A stretch of 64,000 nucleotides of DNA from Siderastrea siderea (GCA_964030785.1 OZ034967.1:53473533-53537532); one strand, 5' to 3'. Numbered from the stretch's first letter, positions 35,801 to 42,881 are shown. The notes: generated by a model not told the origin, from the letters alone. Numbers and translations: made by a program.

Positions 35801-36541
35801 CTCATTTTTCATGTTTATTAATCCCTTCTTTGAATTTCTCAGTTCAGAAGGCAGTTGGATATATGAGGATCCTTTCATGGGTTTGTATCTGACAATGTTG
35901 AGGTAATGGCTATCAACAGATTGGATCGTCCATCCTGAACCTTCTGATATCCACTGGGAAATCTGGTTTAAGATATTTTGTTTAGACATTTGTAATGCTT
36001 CATTGATTTCCATTTGATTGATTATTGTTTGAGGTGTACTATTGAAATATGCAGTCTTAATCACTATTTCACCATCAGAAATTTTATTGAATGTGACTTT
36101 CAATGTTTCAACATATTTCAAGCCTTTTATTTCGTTTAACAGTGTGTTGATATGAGATTCTGTAGCCTTTCTGGTGTTTTGCATTTGAACCAAAGGGTCT
36201 TTATTGTTTTTAATGCTGATTTGGTATGACTTAGTATAGCCTTTTAAAGCTTTGTCCGTTTGTTCTATTTTGGTTCTTGGTGTTGGAACTGGTTTATCCA
36301 TTTGTTTTTTGGTTCTTGGTGTTGGAACCGGTTTATAATTATCCCTGAATTCTGGGGGCGGTAGAATGATGTTTTCTTCATATTCTTTAGCCATCTGTTT
36401 GACACTCTTGCGGGGTGTTGGTATTGGTCTCCTTGGTGCTGGAACTGGCTTCTTCTCCTGCTTCAGAAGCAATTTGATAAGTTCTGATTTACTGAGTTTC
36501 TTCAAACTAGCTTTATCCATATTTATATGATTAGATTTCAT
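32804..36541 (-). CDS. polB: Protein-primed DNA polymerase B (pPolB), 1245 aa
   Basis: Replicates the element by protein priming from its ends (family knowledge). The 3'-5' exonuclease motifs are present: YADFEA (about 421-426), HNLRGYDSHF (571-580), YLKSD (728-732). The polymerase motifs are intact: motif A YLDANNLYGWAM (826-837), motif B NNSVFGKTMEN (993-1003), motif C FTDTDS (1088-1093). Two zinc modules precede or interrupt the exonuclease: C2H2 (C366, C369, H382, C386) and an HNH-like CHIC...DHCH...C (521-553). The N-terminus has a SAP-like helix (LSKSELIKLLLKQ) and four proline/arginine repeats (KPVPAPR, RPIPTPR, KPVPTPR twice). ATG at 36541; a second ATG seven codons on is also possible. 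All catalytic residues are present and there is no frameshift. Confidence 0.96.
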   Translation of the reverse strand: MKSNHINMDKASLKKLSKSELIKLLLKQEKKPVPAPRRPIPTPRKSVKQMAKEYEENIILPPPEFRDNYKPVPTPRTKKQMDKPVPTPRTKIEQTDKALKGYTKSYQISIKNNKDPLVQMQNTRKATESHINTLLNEIKGLKYVETLKVTFNKISDGEIVIKTAYFNSTPQTIINQMEINEALQMSKQNILNQISQWISEGSGWTIQSVDSHYLNIVRYKPMKGSSYIQLPSELRNSKKGLINMKNEDNECFRWCHIRHLNPQDKDPQRIKKTDKQYVEKLDYSGVEFPVNVKHYNKIEKQNSININVFGYEEKQPYPIYVSKEKYEDHMELVLITKDENKHYVLIKDFNRFMFNQTKHEHRKHFCMHCLQCFSSDRVLNNHKENCIQVNGQQAIKMPDKDNNILKFNNFHKQQPVPFVIYADFEAITEKVQGCQPDSNKSYTEAYQKHTDCGYSYKVVCCYDDKHTKPIQLYRGEKAVYKFMENMLKEVKYCKKVMKKHFDKPLRMTEVDEEEFKKATTCHICDKKYTDKDIRVRDHCHITGKYRGSAHQDCNLKLRINPEEIKIPVIFHNLRGYDSHFIMQEIGAIVKKHEYTKNGKEIKMDINAIPNNMEKYMAFMLGNHLTFIDSFQFMSSSLDKLVSNLPAEALKYTNKRFQKEQFNLMTRKGIYPYDFMDSFEKFNKTELPTKEEFYSILNNEHITDEDYCHAQKVWNTFQFQTMGEYHNLYLKSDILLLADVFENFRKTCLQYYKLDPCHYFTSPGLSWDSMLKMTDIQLELMTDIDMFQFIEKGMRGGISYIANRYGKANNKYMREYDENAPSKYIMYLDANNLYGWAMSQYLPTGGFKWLTKKQINKINLAQYNENSNKGLILAVDLEYPKELHNLHNDYPLGPEKVKVTDDMLSGYCKNIQKKFNIATGLVHKLIPTLCDKEKYVLHYRNLQLYIDLGLKVKKVHRVLEFNQSPWLKQYIDFNTQKRTQAKNSFEKDFFKLMNNSVFGKTMENIRKRVDVRLITDENKLLKMASKPTYVSSKIFNENLVAVHKIKETLTLNRPAYVGMCILDLSKTLMYDFHYNYIKEKYGDRARLLFTDTDSLTYEIEAEDVYRDFWNDKDRFDNSDYSENSPYLDKTNKKVIGKFKDEAAGIPITEFVGLRSKMYSYIKDNQKVGKTAKGIKKNIIKNNIKHEDYKNVLLENKQIHHTMKTIRSINHQLGSYEINKVSLSCFDDKRYISNDGIKSHAYGHYKI

Positions 36542-36657
36542 TATATAATATAACTATAAGTTTTCTTTTAAATGTTTATATTTATGTGCGTTCGAACGAA
36601 GTCAAGAATTCAAATGATCCAATTAATAGATCCTTTAAACTATATACATTATGTTAA

Positions 36658-36873
36658 TTATTTTGCATTGACGTTTTTGATATGCTTTTTTGATTTCAAA
36701 TGAATCCATTTGCCAGCAAGAGTATAATTACGACCAGTATTGCAAATATCACAATACCACTCTTTATTCAACATGTACTTCGTTTTTTGTTGTCTTAAAG
36801 CATTCTTTCTCTCCTCTTCAGTTGAATACTTTTTTGGTCTTCCTCGACCTCTCTTAACATTTATTTGTTCCAT
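36658..36873 (-). CDS. Small AT-hook and zinc-finger protein, 71 aa
   Basis: An AT-hook (KRGRGRPKK, residues 7-15) is followed by a single U1-type C2H2 finger (C41, C44, H58, H64). Likely DNA-binding. It sits between the polymerase and a second zinc-finger gene, upstream of the TCTAA-controlled virion block, so a regulatory or genome-packing role is possible. No named family assigned. Confidence 0.7.
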   Translation of the reverse strand: MEQINVKRGRGRPKKYSTEEERKNALRQQKTKYMLNKEWYCDICNTGRNYTLAGKWIHLKSKKHIKNVNAK

Positions 36874-36925
36874 ATATTAATACTATATGTTTATCCTTAA
36901 ATGACTTTGTCTTGTGCGTTTAAAT

Positions 36926-37441
36926 TCATTTAGTAAATTTGCGATTTCGATATAATTCTTTTTTAATTAGTCTATAGACTCGCTCACTTTTTTCCAAGTG
37001 CTTCGCCAAACTCATATATTTATCATTATTATTTCCCATCAATGCATAATATCGACGTCTTACATAATCTTCATAAGCATGCTCACGATCCAGACGTTCT
37101 TGATTATTTTTACGAATTTCATCTTCATCATCTGAATCAAAATCAGAATCGGAATCAGTATCGTAATGAATATATTCATGTTCGTCTTTGTAAAACAGTT
37201 CAAATTCTTCTTTAATCAGTCTAAAGACTCGCACACTTCTTTCCAAGTACTTCCAAAGAGGCCTAAATTCAGTATTTTCCATCAATATATCATATCGACG
37301 TTTTACATGATCTTCATAAGCATTCTTACGATCCAGACGTGCTTCATTGATTTTATGAATTCTAGTGAGAAGATGTTTGTCTTTTCTAAAACTATATTTC
37401 TTACAGACTTCGCAATACCACTGTTGTATTTCAGTATCCAT
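36926..37441 (-). CDS. Zinc-finger protein with internal duplication, 171 aa
   Basis: The N-terminal finger (C10, C13, H23, H29) resembles that of the neighbouring 71-aa protein. The rest is two copies of a 46-residue helical unit (about 35-80 and 116-162; shared RLDR..AYED.V.RRY..LM and ..LE.S.RV.RLIK.E), joined by an acidic DSDSDFDSDDEDE linker. Function unknown. It lacks the TCTAA element. Confidence 0.7.
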   Translation of the reverse strand: MDTEIQQWYCEVCKKYSFRKDKHLLTRIHKINEARLDRKNAYEDHVKRRYDILMENTEFRPLWKYLERSVRVFRLIKEEFELFYKDEHEYIHYDTDSDSDFDSDDEDEIRKNNQERLDREHAYEDYVRRRYYALMGNNNDKYMSLAKHLEKSERVYRLIKKELYRNRKFTK

Positions 37442-37492
37442 ATATATATAATCTATATATTATTTTATATTTAAATGATTGTTTAAACATGT

Positions 37493-37789
37493 TCACCACA
37501 GCAGATGGTAGCTCCAGTAATTAGCGTATTCTGGATCCTTATACGTCAATTTACCATATTTATTCTTTATCTTGGAGGCTCTTTTACGATATCGTAAACG
37601 TCTTTCTGGATCTTGGTGCTGTAAAAAATCTTCATGCATTCTATCACCAAAATGTATATTTTTACCATTTTTGAGAGTCACAACATATTTCTTATTTCTG
37701 CGGTTTGAATATCTCAAATCCTTCGCATTGTACAAGTGTTTGGCTCTGAATTTTAAAGTATTGAAATCTTCTCCAAACAATAGATTCAT
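37493..37789 (-). CDS. DUF5754-like virion-associated protein, 98 aa
   Basis: The signature KKYVVTLKNGKNIHFGDRMH, then DFLQHQDPERRLRYRKRASK and a C-terminal YANYWSYHLLW, match a small protein family common in large DNA viruses and Polinton-like elements (DUF5754, from memory). Basic, intronless, complete. Molecular role unknown; association with virions is family knowledge that I cannot test here. Confidence 0.65.
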   Translation of the reverse strand: MNLLFGEDFNTLKFRAKHLYNAKDLRYSNRRNKKYVVTLKNGKNIHFGDRMHEDFLQHQDPERRLRYRKRASKIKNKYGKLTYKDPEYANYWSYHLLW

Positions 37790-37910
37790 ATATGTATATG
37801 TTATATATTAATAGCCAGAAACAATCTGGTTTTTGGCTACCAGAAGCAAATAAACAGCAGTACTGTATCAATAGATATAATATATGTTAGATAATTCTCT
37901 TTAAAACATT

Positions 37911-38732
37911 TTATATATCCTTCAAGTCCTTGAACGGTATCCAACTGTTGAATTCATCACTATACCCCTTCCACTTCACCAAAGCTTGCTTCTTTTTATA
38001 ATTCCTCCGAATCACTTTATCAATTCTGAATACCATTTGTTCAGCTTTCAGTAATTCAGGTTCATAAAAACTACCTTGAATGTCTTCATCTCTCAGATCC
38101 TTCAGTTTGTATGTGACAGGAACAGTGTATTGGATTTCATCAACTGTGAAAATTTCCTCAGACCAATTTGGTGTATAAGACTTGTCGGATAATTTACGTT
38201 TGTACTTGCTTATCCTGACCTTATCACCGACTTTGAACTTTGGTTTCTGTCTTGATGTTTCCATATTACCATACAGATTAAAGTAGACAGTTCCTTCATT
38301 CTTCTTTTTACTGGCTTCATTTGGCGTCATCTTTGTGCTTGAATGTCTGGTGTTGTTATACTGTTTCACTAATTTTGGTAACATGTCAAGATACTGTGTA
38401 TTACCTTGAACTGTAAATTGTTTCCACATTTTGGTTTTGATTGTACGGTTCCATCTTTCACAAACTGACGACTTTTCCTCATTCTCAGTTGAGTACAAGG
38501 TTATTTTATTCTTATCAAGTAGTTCCTTAACATATTTGTTGTAATACTCTTTGCCTTTATCAGTCCAAAGATATTGTGGTTTTCTACCCTCTTTGAAGAT
38601 TGTTTTGAATGCTTCAGCAACAGTTTCTCCTTTTTTGTCTTTTAAAGGGACAATCCAACCATATTTAGAGAATACATCTAAAACCATAAGAAGATATCTG
38701 TAGCCAGCGTTCCATCGACTGAACTTTTGCAT
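37911..38732 (-). CDS. Retroviral-type integrase with C-terminal chromodomain; true start lies further upstream
   Basis: Integrates the element. The first catalytic Asp is in CSDIVEM, three codons before the first ATG. The open frame continues without ATG to 38921 (stop at 38922-38924). The second Asp is D58 (YLWTDKGKEYY), the Glu is E92 (SSVCERWNRTIK). A C-terminal chromodomain (about 222-273: RIDKVIRRNYKKKQALVKWK ... GYSDEFNSWIPFKDL) would target chromatin. A protein started at the only ATG would lack a catalytic residue. The frame is -1 relative to the overlapping PLA2 ORF, and a canonical slippery site lies in the overlap at 38873-38879. I infer synthesis as a frameshift fusion, or else decay of a former fusion. 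Confidence 0.93.
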   Translation of the reverse strand: MQKFSRWNAGYRYLLMVLDVFSKYGWIVPLKDKKGETVAEAFKTIFKEGRKPQYLWTDKGKEYYNKYVKELLDKNKITLYSTENEEKSSVCERWNRTIKTKMWKQFTVQGNTQYLDMLPKLVKQYNNTRHSSTKMTPNEASKKKNEGTVYFNLYGNMETSRQKPKFKVGDKVRISKYKRKLSDKSYTPNWSEEIFTVDEIQYTVPVTYKLKDLRDEDIQGSFYEPELLKAEQMVFRIDKVIRRNYKKKQALVKWKGYSDEFNSWIPFKDLKDI

Positions 38733-38782
38733 CTCAACAATATCAGAGCACCATAACTCGTCAACGCCGTTTACTAAAACAC

Positions 38783-38879
38783 GCCGTCGAGTAAAGTTAC
38801 GCTTTATGGGCTTATGAAGCTCATCAGCTAATTTTTCTTGCCAGTTTTTTTCTTCACTCGACGGCCTTTCCCGTTTTTT
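38783..38879 (-). promoter_or_regulatory. Candidate -1 ribosomal frameshift signal (PLA2 to integrase)
   Basis: In the PLA2 frame the codons ACA AAA AAC give the heptamer A_AAA_AAC (38879-38873). A 7-nt spacer (38872-38866) follows, then the arm ACTCGACGGC (forward strand 38856-38865), whose perfect 10-bp partner GCCGTCGAGT lies at 38783-38792 with about 63 nt between. Heptamer type, frame, spacing and stem all match -1 frameshift signals. The integrase frame is open from 38921 through the site. Confidence 0.7.
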
Positions 38880-39505
38880 GTCTTCCTTTGTTTTACGCCT
38901 AGACCTAGTTTCTGCTTCGTGTTAATCAAGAACCGAGCGGTTTGTCCCCATTTTGGCATCTGTCCATAAGGTATTCCATCCAATGACTTGACCATTTGTT
39001 TGTCACATTCACCTTTGTTTTTCCCCATATCCTAACAAATATCATGATGAGCTGCTATTTCATCCACTTTATTGTAAGGTTGTACGTGCCACTTGGTGAC
39101 CTCTCCAGTGTTCCTATCATACTCTAACTGTTTATCGAGAGGATTGTATGGTCCCATGTATTTATACTTTCCAGGAGTCCATCCAGCTTTTGGTTTCTGT
39201 ATTTTCCCAATTAGTTTATGTATATCAACACCAGCGCCATCCAAATCCTTTCTGTCGGTTTTATACTTTCTATTTGGTCTGATTTTAGTAGATAATTGAT
39301 TAAGCATTTCAGCACCTGTTTTTTGGATGAAAGGTTGAGCTTTTGATAATGCATAATCGATTGCCTTTTTCTGCAGTTTTGGGTTTCTCAAGGCTTCTGA
39401 TCCATAATATCTTCCCATTTCAACTGCTTTTTTTCCAAGCCAAGGAATACCGTGGTGAATCAATAAATCAGCACCAGTCGATGCTACTGTATCTAGTACG
39501 CCCAC
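38828..39505 (-). pseudogene. PLA2-like (parvovirus VP1u-type) lipase region, split by an in-frame TAG
   Basis: Predicted phospholipase A2 for membrane breach during entry. It carries a calcium-loop-like YMGPYNPLD and the catalytic HHD pair just before the break. A TAG codon at 39032-39034 interrupts one continuous frame right after HHDIC; the frame resumes in phase (DMGKNKGECDKQ) to 38828, ending in a basic tail. The 5' frame has no ATG (39505 is GTG). It lies -1 to the zinc-ribbon ORF 39493-39678, with which it overlaps. The N-terminal part has helical segments (GIPWLGKKAVEMGRYYGSEA) and the motif LDGAG, a possible protease site. Whether the TAG is decay or read through is open. Confidence 0.75.
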
Positions 39506-39678
39506 CCCTTTCGACGGGCCAACCCGTTTCCCGCTTGTTTAACGAATTTCGTCTTAGTGATTCCACATTCTGCACAAGTGCATTTAAGCATAAGCCTTCC
39601 ATTTTTAGCTTTAACATGTCGTTCACTTCCTGGCACACATTCTGTTACCTTTTTTTGTTTCACGCAATATGATTTCAT
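39493..39678 (-). CDS. Zinc-ribbon N-terminal module of the PLA2 protein, 61 aa
   Basis: Starts MKSYCVKQKKVTECVPGSER and has four Cys (C5, C14, and CTCAEC) in a zinc-ribbon-like arrangement, ending in ITKTKFVKQAGNG. The ORF stops at 39493 inside the start of the PLA2 frame, which lies -1. The heptamer A_AAG_GGG (39511-39505) sits in phase in the overlap. A paralogue with the same N-terminus follows upstream at 39700-40104. The start is preceded by TAATCTAATC, the putative late element. Probably the 5' part of the PLA2 gene. Confidence 0.7.
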   Translation of the reverse strand: MKSYCVKQKKVTECVPGSERHVKAKNGRLMLKCTCAECGITKTKFVKQAGNGLARRKGWAY

Positions 39679-39699
39679 ATATAATATGATTAGATTAGA

Positions 39700-40104
39700 T
39701 TAAGGTTCAATATATACGTTTTCATATTTACCAGTTTTTGGATTTTTCACCAAGCAAATAACAGTACCTTTTTTAGGATGAGTCCAAAACTTCTTACTGG
39801 TTATACCTGTTGGTCCTGTGAAAGCACCTTTCAAGATATCACCAGACCAATATCGGTCAAATACATGGTTGGTTGATGGAATTACTTTGCGAGTTATTTG
39901 TTCGGCTATTTTGGCTGCCTCAAAAGCTTTACCTAATGGATTTTCACCTCCCTTTCGGCTTTTGATGAATTTCGTCTTAGTGATTCCACATTCAGCACAA
40001 ATACATTTCATCATAAGTCTGTTATTTTTGGCTCTCACATATCTTTCACTTCCTGGAACACATTCTGTAACCTTTTTTTGTTTTACACAATAACTTTTGA
40101 CCAT
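39700..40104 (-). CDS. Zinc-ribbon virion protein, 134 aa
   Basis: The first 47 residues (MVKSYCVKQKKVTECVPGSE, CICAECGITKTKFI) are nearly the same as those of the 61-aa neighbour, showing a tandem duplication of the module. The C-terminal half differs (KAFEAAKIAEQITRKVIP, DRYWSGDILKGAFTGP, GTVICLVKNPKTGKYENVYI) and matches nothing I can name. Preceded by ATCTAACTC, in which the TAA is also the stop of the protease gene. Likely a minor virion component by position. Confidence 0.75.
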   Translation of the reverse strand: MVKSYCVKQKKVTECVPGSERYVRAKNNRLMMKCICAECGITKTKFIKSRKGGENPLGKAFEAAKIAEQITRKVIPSTNHVFDRYWSGDILKGAFTGPTGITSKKFWTHPKKGTVICLVKNPKTGKYENVYIEP

Positions 40105-40113
40105 ATATATGAG

Positions 40114-40413
40114 TTAGATATTTTTGAAATACTGTTCTAAGAATTTCTCATTATTCGTCGTATCATATATGTCGAAAACTTCCAACAGATCAAAATATGA
40201 TTTACCCTTATTCATCTCATTCAAAAAATATAAACAGAAGTAACCGCATGTTGTCGTCAGTAAATTTTGTATTTGATTGTTCTGATGAAGCAATGTTAAA
40301 TTCTTTTTTCTCGCGTGATTGACCATTTCTTGGAAGGGGGGCAAACCAAAACTATCAAAGTAATTGATGACGTTATCTTTGACATTTGTTGACACCCAAT
40401 GGCTACCGCTCAT
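40114..40413 (-). CDS. Adenain-like cysteine protease; true start lies further upstream
   Basis: Capsid-maturation protease of the adenovirus/Ulp1 clan. The catalytic His is in SHW (H5), the acidic partner in NYFDSFG (D20) and the nucleophile in TTTCGYFC (C56), with the usual Cys motif followed by LYFLNEM. The first ATG lies four codons before the His, so a protein started there would lack the N-terminal part of the fold. The open frame continues without ATG to 40665 (TAA at 40666-40668) and overlaps the 3' end of the pVI-like gene in the -1 frame. The overlap holds A_AAA_AAC (40659-40653) and A_AAA_AAG (40647-40641), both in phase. Inferred product: a pVI-protease frameshift fusion. Confidence 0.88.
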   Translation of the reverse strand: MSGSHWVSTNVKDNVINYFDSFGLPPFQEMVNHARKKNLTLLHQNNQIQNLLTTTCGYFCLYFLNEMNKGKSYFDLLEVFDIYDTTNNEKFLEQYFKNI

Positions 40414-40571
40414 ATAACTCGGTTCAAGATTGTAAATGAATAGAGCCTGTCTATGATTGTGAGGTACATTTTCATCTCGAGACAGAACATCTTTGATTGG
40501 GATATTCAGATATTTACACCGTTTTATTAAATCATAATTGCTTAATGGGACATTCTTATGGAATTTTGGTT

Positions 40572-41420
40572 TTACAACAAAATGTTTAACAGTGGGACGT
40601 TTTTGAAGGGTGAATTTTTCCCTAGGAGAAGACCCTCTCCCTTTTTTTTGTTGTTTTTTGTTTTTTTAGTCCCCATACCGATTGTACCGTCCGGCCAATT
40701 TCCATAAAAAGGCGGTGTTCTATAAGTTGGGATTAACAAACCACCATCCTGATTATCATAGGTTGGTTTTAGTATAGATCTGGGTGGTCTTTGTTTCGGT
40801 TGTCCCATCTGAGGGGCACCTTTACCAGTCATCTTCTTTATTGCCTCAATAGCTAAAGGGACTCCAATTGATGCAAGAAGAGTACCTAAGAACCCACCCG
40901 TTTGTACTTTTGTTGGTTTTATATGAACACCAGAACCTGTTTGTAGAGCATTTAATATATCCTTCTTTTGTTTGGTGGTCAAAAGATGTTTATATGTTAT
41001 CAACTGATCGATTTTATTTTGTGGTATGAGGAACCCACCGGTTTGAACACCTTTTCCGGATATCTTCTTAACAATCTGAGATGCTCCTTCACTAGCTGCT
41101 CCAGCTAAAGCTGACAAACCGATGGTCTTAGCAATAGTGGGACCAAAAGTTCTTCCAAGCGTCAGAACTGTAGACAGTAGAGATCCACCTACTTGCTTTC
41201 GAATGTTTGTTTTAGAAAGTTTAATGTCCATCCCTTTCTTAAGTTTACGATTTTTTTCCAATCTTTTTACAATGTTTAATGGAACATAAAGTGTGTCATT
41301 CCCAGATAGAGAGTCCTTTGTGAGCCTTAGAACTATTGTTTCTCTTTTATGATACGCTTTACTAAGATTCTTTTTCTGGTTTGGCGATAAACTAACTTTA
41401 ATTTCGTATAGTTGTGTCAT
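40572..41420 (-). CDS. pVI-like minor capsid protein, 282 aa
   Basis: Opens MTQLYEIKVSLSPNQKKNLS. A hydrophobic, Gly/Ala-rich central part (GGSLLSTVLTLGRTFGPTIA ... IGLSALAGAASEGASQIV) could be membrane-active. Two adenain-type cleavage motifs (ISGKG, MTGKG) and repeated QTGGFL segments divide the chain, and the C-terminus reads GLLLGKNSPFKNVPLL. Position beside protease and capsid genes and the cleavage motifs suggest a pVI-like internal protein. Start ATG preceded by TTATCTAACATATA. Its last 94 bases overlap the protease frame. Confidence 0.65.
   Translation of the reverse strand: MTQLYEIKVSLSPNQKKNLSKAYHKRETIVLRLTKDSLSGNDTLYVPLNIVKRLEKNRKLKKGMDIKLSKTNIRKQVGGSLLSTVLTLGRTFGPTIAKTIGLSALAGAASEGASQIVKKISGKGVQTGGFLIPQNKIDQLITYKHLLTTKQKKDILNALQTGSGVHIKPTKVQTGGFLGTLLASIGVPLAIEAIKKMTGKGAPQMGQPKQRPPRSILKPTYDNQDGGLLIPTYRTPPFYGNWPDGTIGMGTKKTKNNKKKGEGLLLGKNSPFKNVPLLNILL
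40641..40659 (-). promoter_or_regulatory. Candidate -1 ribosomal frameshift site (pVI-like to protease)
   Basis: Codons ACA AAA AAC AAC AAA AAA AAG of the upstream frame contain two consensus X_XXY_YYZ heptamers, A_AAA_AAC and A_AAA_AAG. A short hairpin (GGAGA/TCTCC) follows immediately, and GGGT in its loop could pair with a later ACCC. The structure is weaker than at the integrase site. Confidence 0.55.
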
Positions 41421-41494
41421 ATAATATATGTTAGATAAATTCTCTTTTAAAAAACATATTCATTTAAATTTTCATCGATGTAAAACTTATTTAT

Positions 41495-41865
41495 TTAAAC
41501 TATCATCAATTCGTTTCCAACTGTCTTTACTACAACCTCACTCTCGTAAAATACGATGCTATGAGCTCGGACGTTTGCTGTCGGGGCTACATTGAGACGA
41601 TAATGGAGAATCAACTGTTTAGGATCTCTCGTCACTACCTCTTTCTGATATGACAAATCGAAATACAATAATCCATACAAACTAGTGAAATTGGATACAT
41701 TAAGCTGTGTTCCTGAATTGTAATCGTTCTTACGAAATGCATATGACATGAGATCATTGAATATCCTGATTTTAGAATCTGCATCGTATTCTAGTTCGGG
41801 ATAGAACGTGTTGTTTCAATATTCTAAACGACAACTCGAGAGAGAGCTATTAGCGTCAGCTGCAT
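41495..41865 (-). pseudogene. Major capsid protein, C-terminal part, shifted and interrupted
   Basis: Continuing in the -1 frame after the N-terminal part: LNAADANSSLSSCRLEY, then an in-frame TGA (41816-41818), then FYPELEYDADSKIRIFNDLM and an open stretch to 41495 (SGTQLNVSNFTSLYGLLYFD, VTRDPKQLILHYRLN). The last strands of the second jelly roll are thus encoded but not joined. One frameshift plus one nonsense codon within 60 bases. Confidence 0.8.
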
Positions 41866-42783
41866 TCAATTGAAAGTGTCAAATAAATACGGACTCCTCT
41901 CTGCTTCATCATCATTTGGTCCGTCTGTCCTCTGGAGATATATAAAAACATGTTTAACGTCATCGATAGCTGGACTGATTTGAAACATATTCTGAATAGC
42001 TCTGGTATTTGCTGACTGATTGTAGAGATCTCGCATATATGTCCAGGTTGTTGGCTTGAGAAACTCTGAAACGAAATTACTATACATGCTGTCTTTTGGG
42101 ATTAATCTTGGGAGCCAAAGATACAATCTCTTTACTACAACACGACCAGGGTCTGTGCCATTTGCCATGTGAATCAGTTCACTGTCTTCGTTAAATGTAA
42201 GTTCAATTGTGAGCTGCATCGGAGGCAACATTTTTCTTTCTAATTCTTGAAAAAAGCTGTATCTGTTTAAGGGAAGCATCTCATTAATACTTTTAGCTCC
42301 CCCACCACCGTTGTTTTGTGCTGCTTGGGTTAAAATACGACGGGCCTCAAAACCTGTGTTTGTATTTGCTGTAGTCCCATCAGTATCAAGATACCAGAAC
42401 GAATTCTTTCCAACGGATCTACTATAATCATCACTGTATTCAAGGAGATTTTTGACATTCGTTATTCGATGCAAATTATCACTCTCATACACAATTTTGC
42501 CTGAAGATTTGATAACCATATGTCTGATTAGACTGTGAGATCCGTTTATCATGGTGATGCGAACCGCTTGAGCATATCCAGTACCATCTGCCTTTTTTTG
42601 AAGCTCTTTAGTTACTTCGAAATACCCATTGAAAAAATCGAACATTGTCGACCTATCGTTGATTGTGAATCTGTAACCTGTCTTTTTCTGGCTTTGATTG
42701 TTAGCAGGTTGCTCAATGACATTATCCAAATGGAAACGAACGTATTCATATCGTTGCAGATTTTCATTTGTTCTGAAACTCAT
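41866..42783 (-). CDS. Major capsid protein (double jelly roll), N-terminal 305 aa, truncated
   Basis: Main shell protein. MSFRTNENLQRYEYVRFHLD, TGYRFTINDRSTMFDFFNGY, LLPLNRYSFF-type residues (MLPLNRYSFFQELERKMLPP) and RLYLWLPRLIPKDS are typical of Polinton capsid proteins. The frame ends at TGA (41866-41868) after SPYLFDTFN, while recognisable capsid sequence continues in the -1 frame. No slippery heptamer is present at this junction, so I read it as a disabling mutation. Start preceded by TTATCTAAACTACTCATATA. Confidence 0.88.
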   Translation of the reverse strand: MSFRTNENLQRYEYVRFHLDNVIEQPANNQSQKKTGYRFTINDRSTMFDFFNGYFEVTKELQKKADGTGYAQAVRITMINGSHSLIRHMVIKSSGKIVYESDNLHRITNVKNLLEYSDDYSRSVGKNSFWYLDTDGTTANTNTGFEARRILTQAAQNNGGGGAKSINEMLPLNRYSFFQELERKMLPPMQLTIELTFNEDSELIHMANGTDPGRVVVKRLYLWLPRLIPKDSMYSNFVSEFLKPTTWTYMRDLYNQSANTRAIQNMFQISPAIDDVKHVFIYLQRTDGPNDDEAERSPYLFDTFN

Positions 42784-42881
42784 TTATATGAGTAGTTTAG
42801 ATAAAATTCACTCTTTATATAAACCATTTCCCACTTATTAGTCTATTTATAATTGGATAAAATTCACTTTTTAATAACATT

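Noticed and set aside
41850..41880. Programmed frameshift in the major capsid gene
   Set aside because: The -1 frame is open only after a TGA at the end of the capsid frame, and no X_XXY_YYZ heptamer lies in that short window; mutation is simpler.
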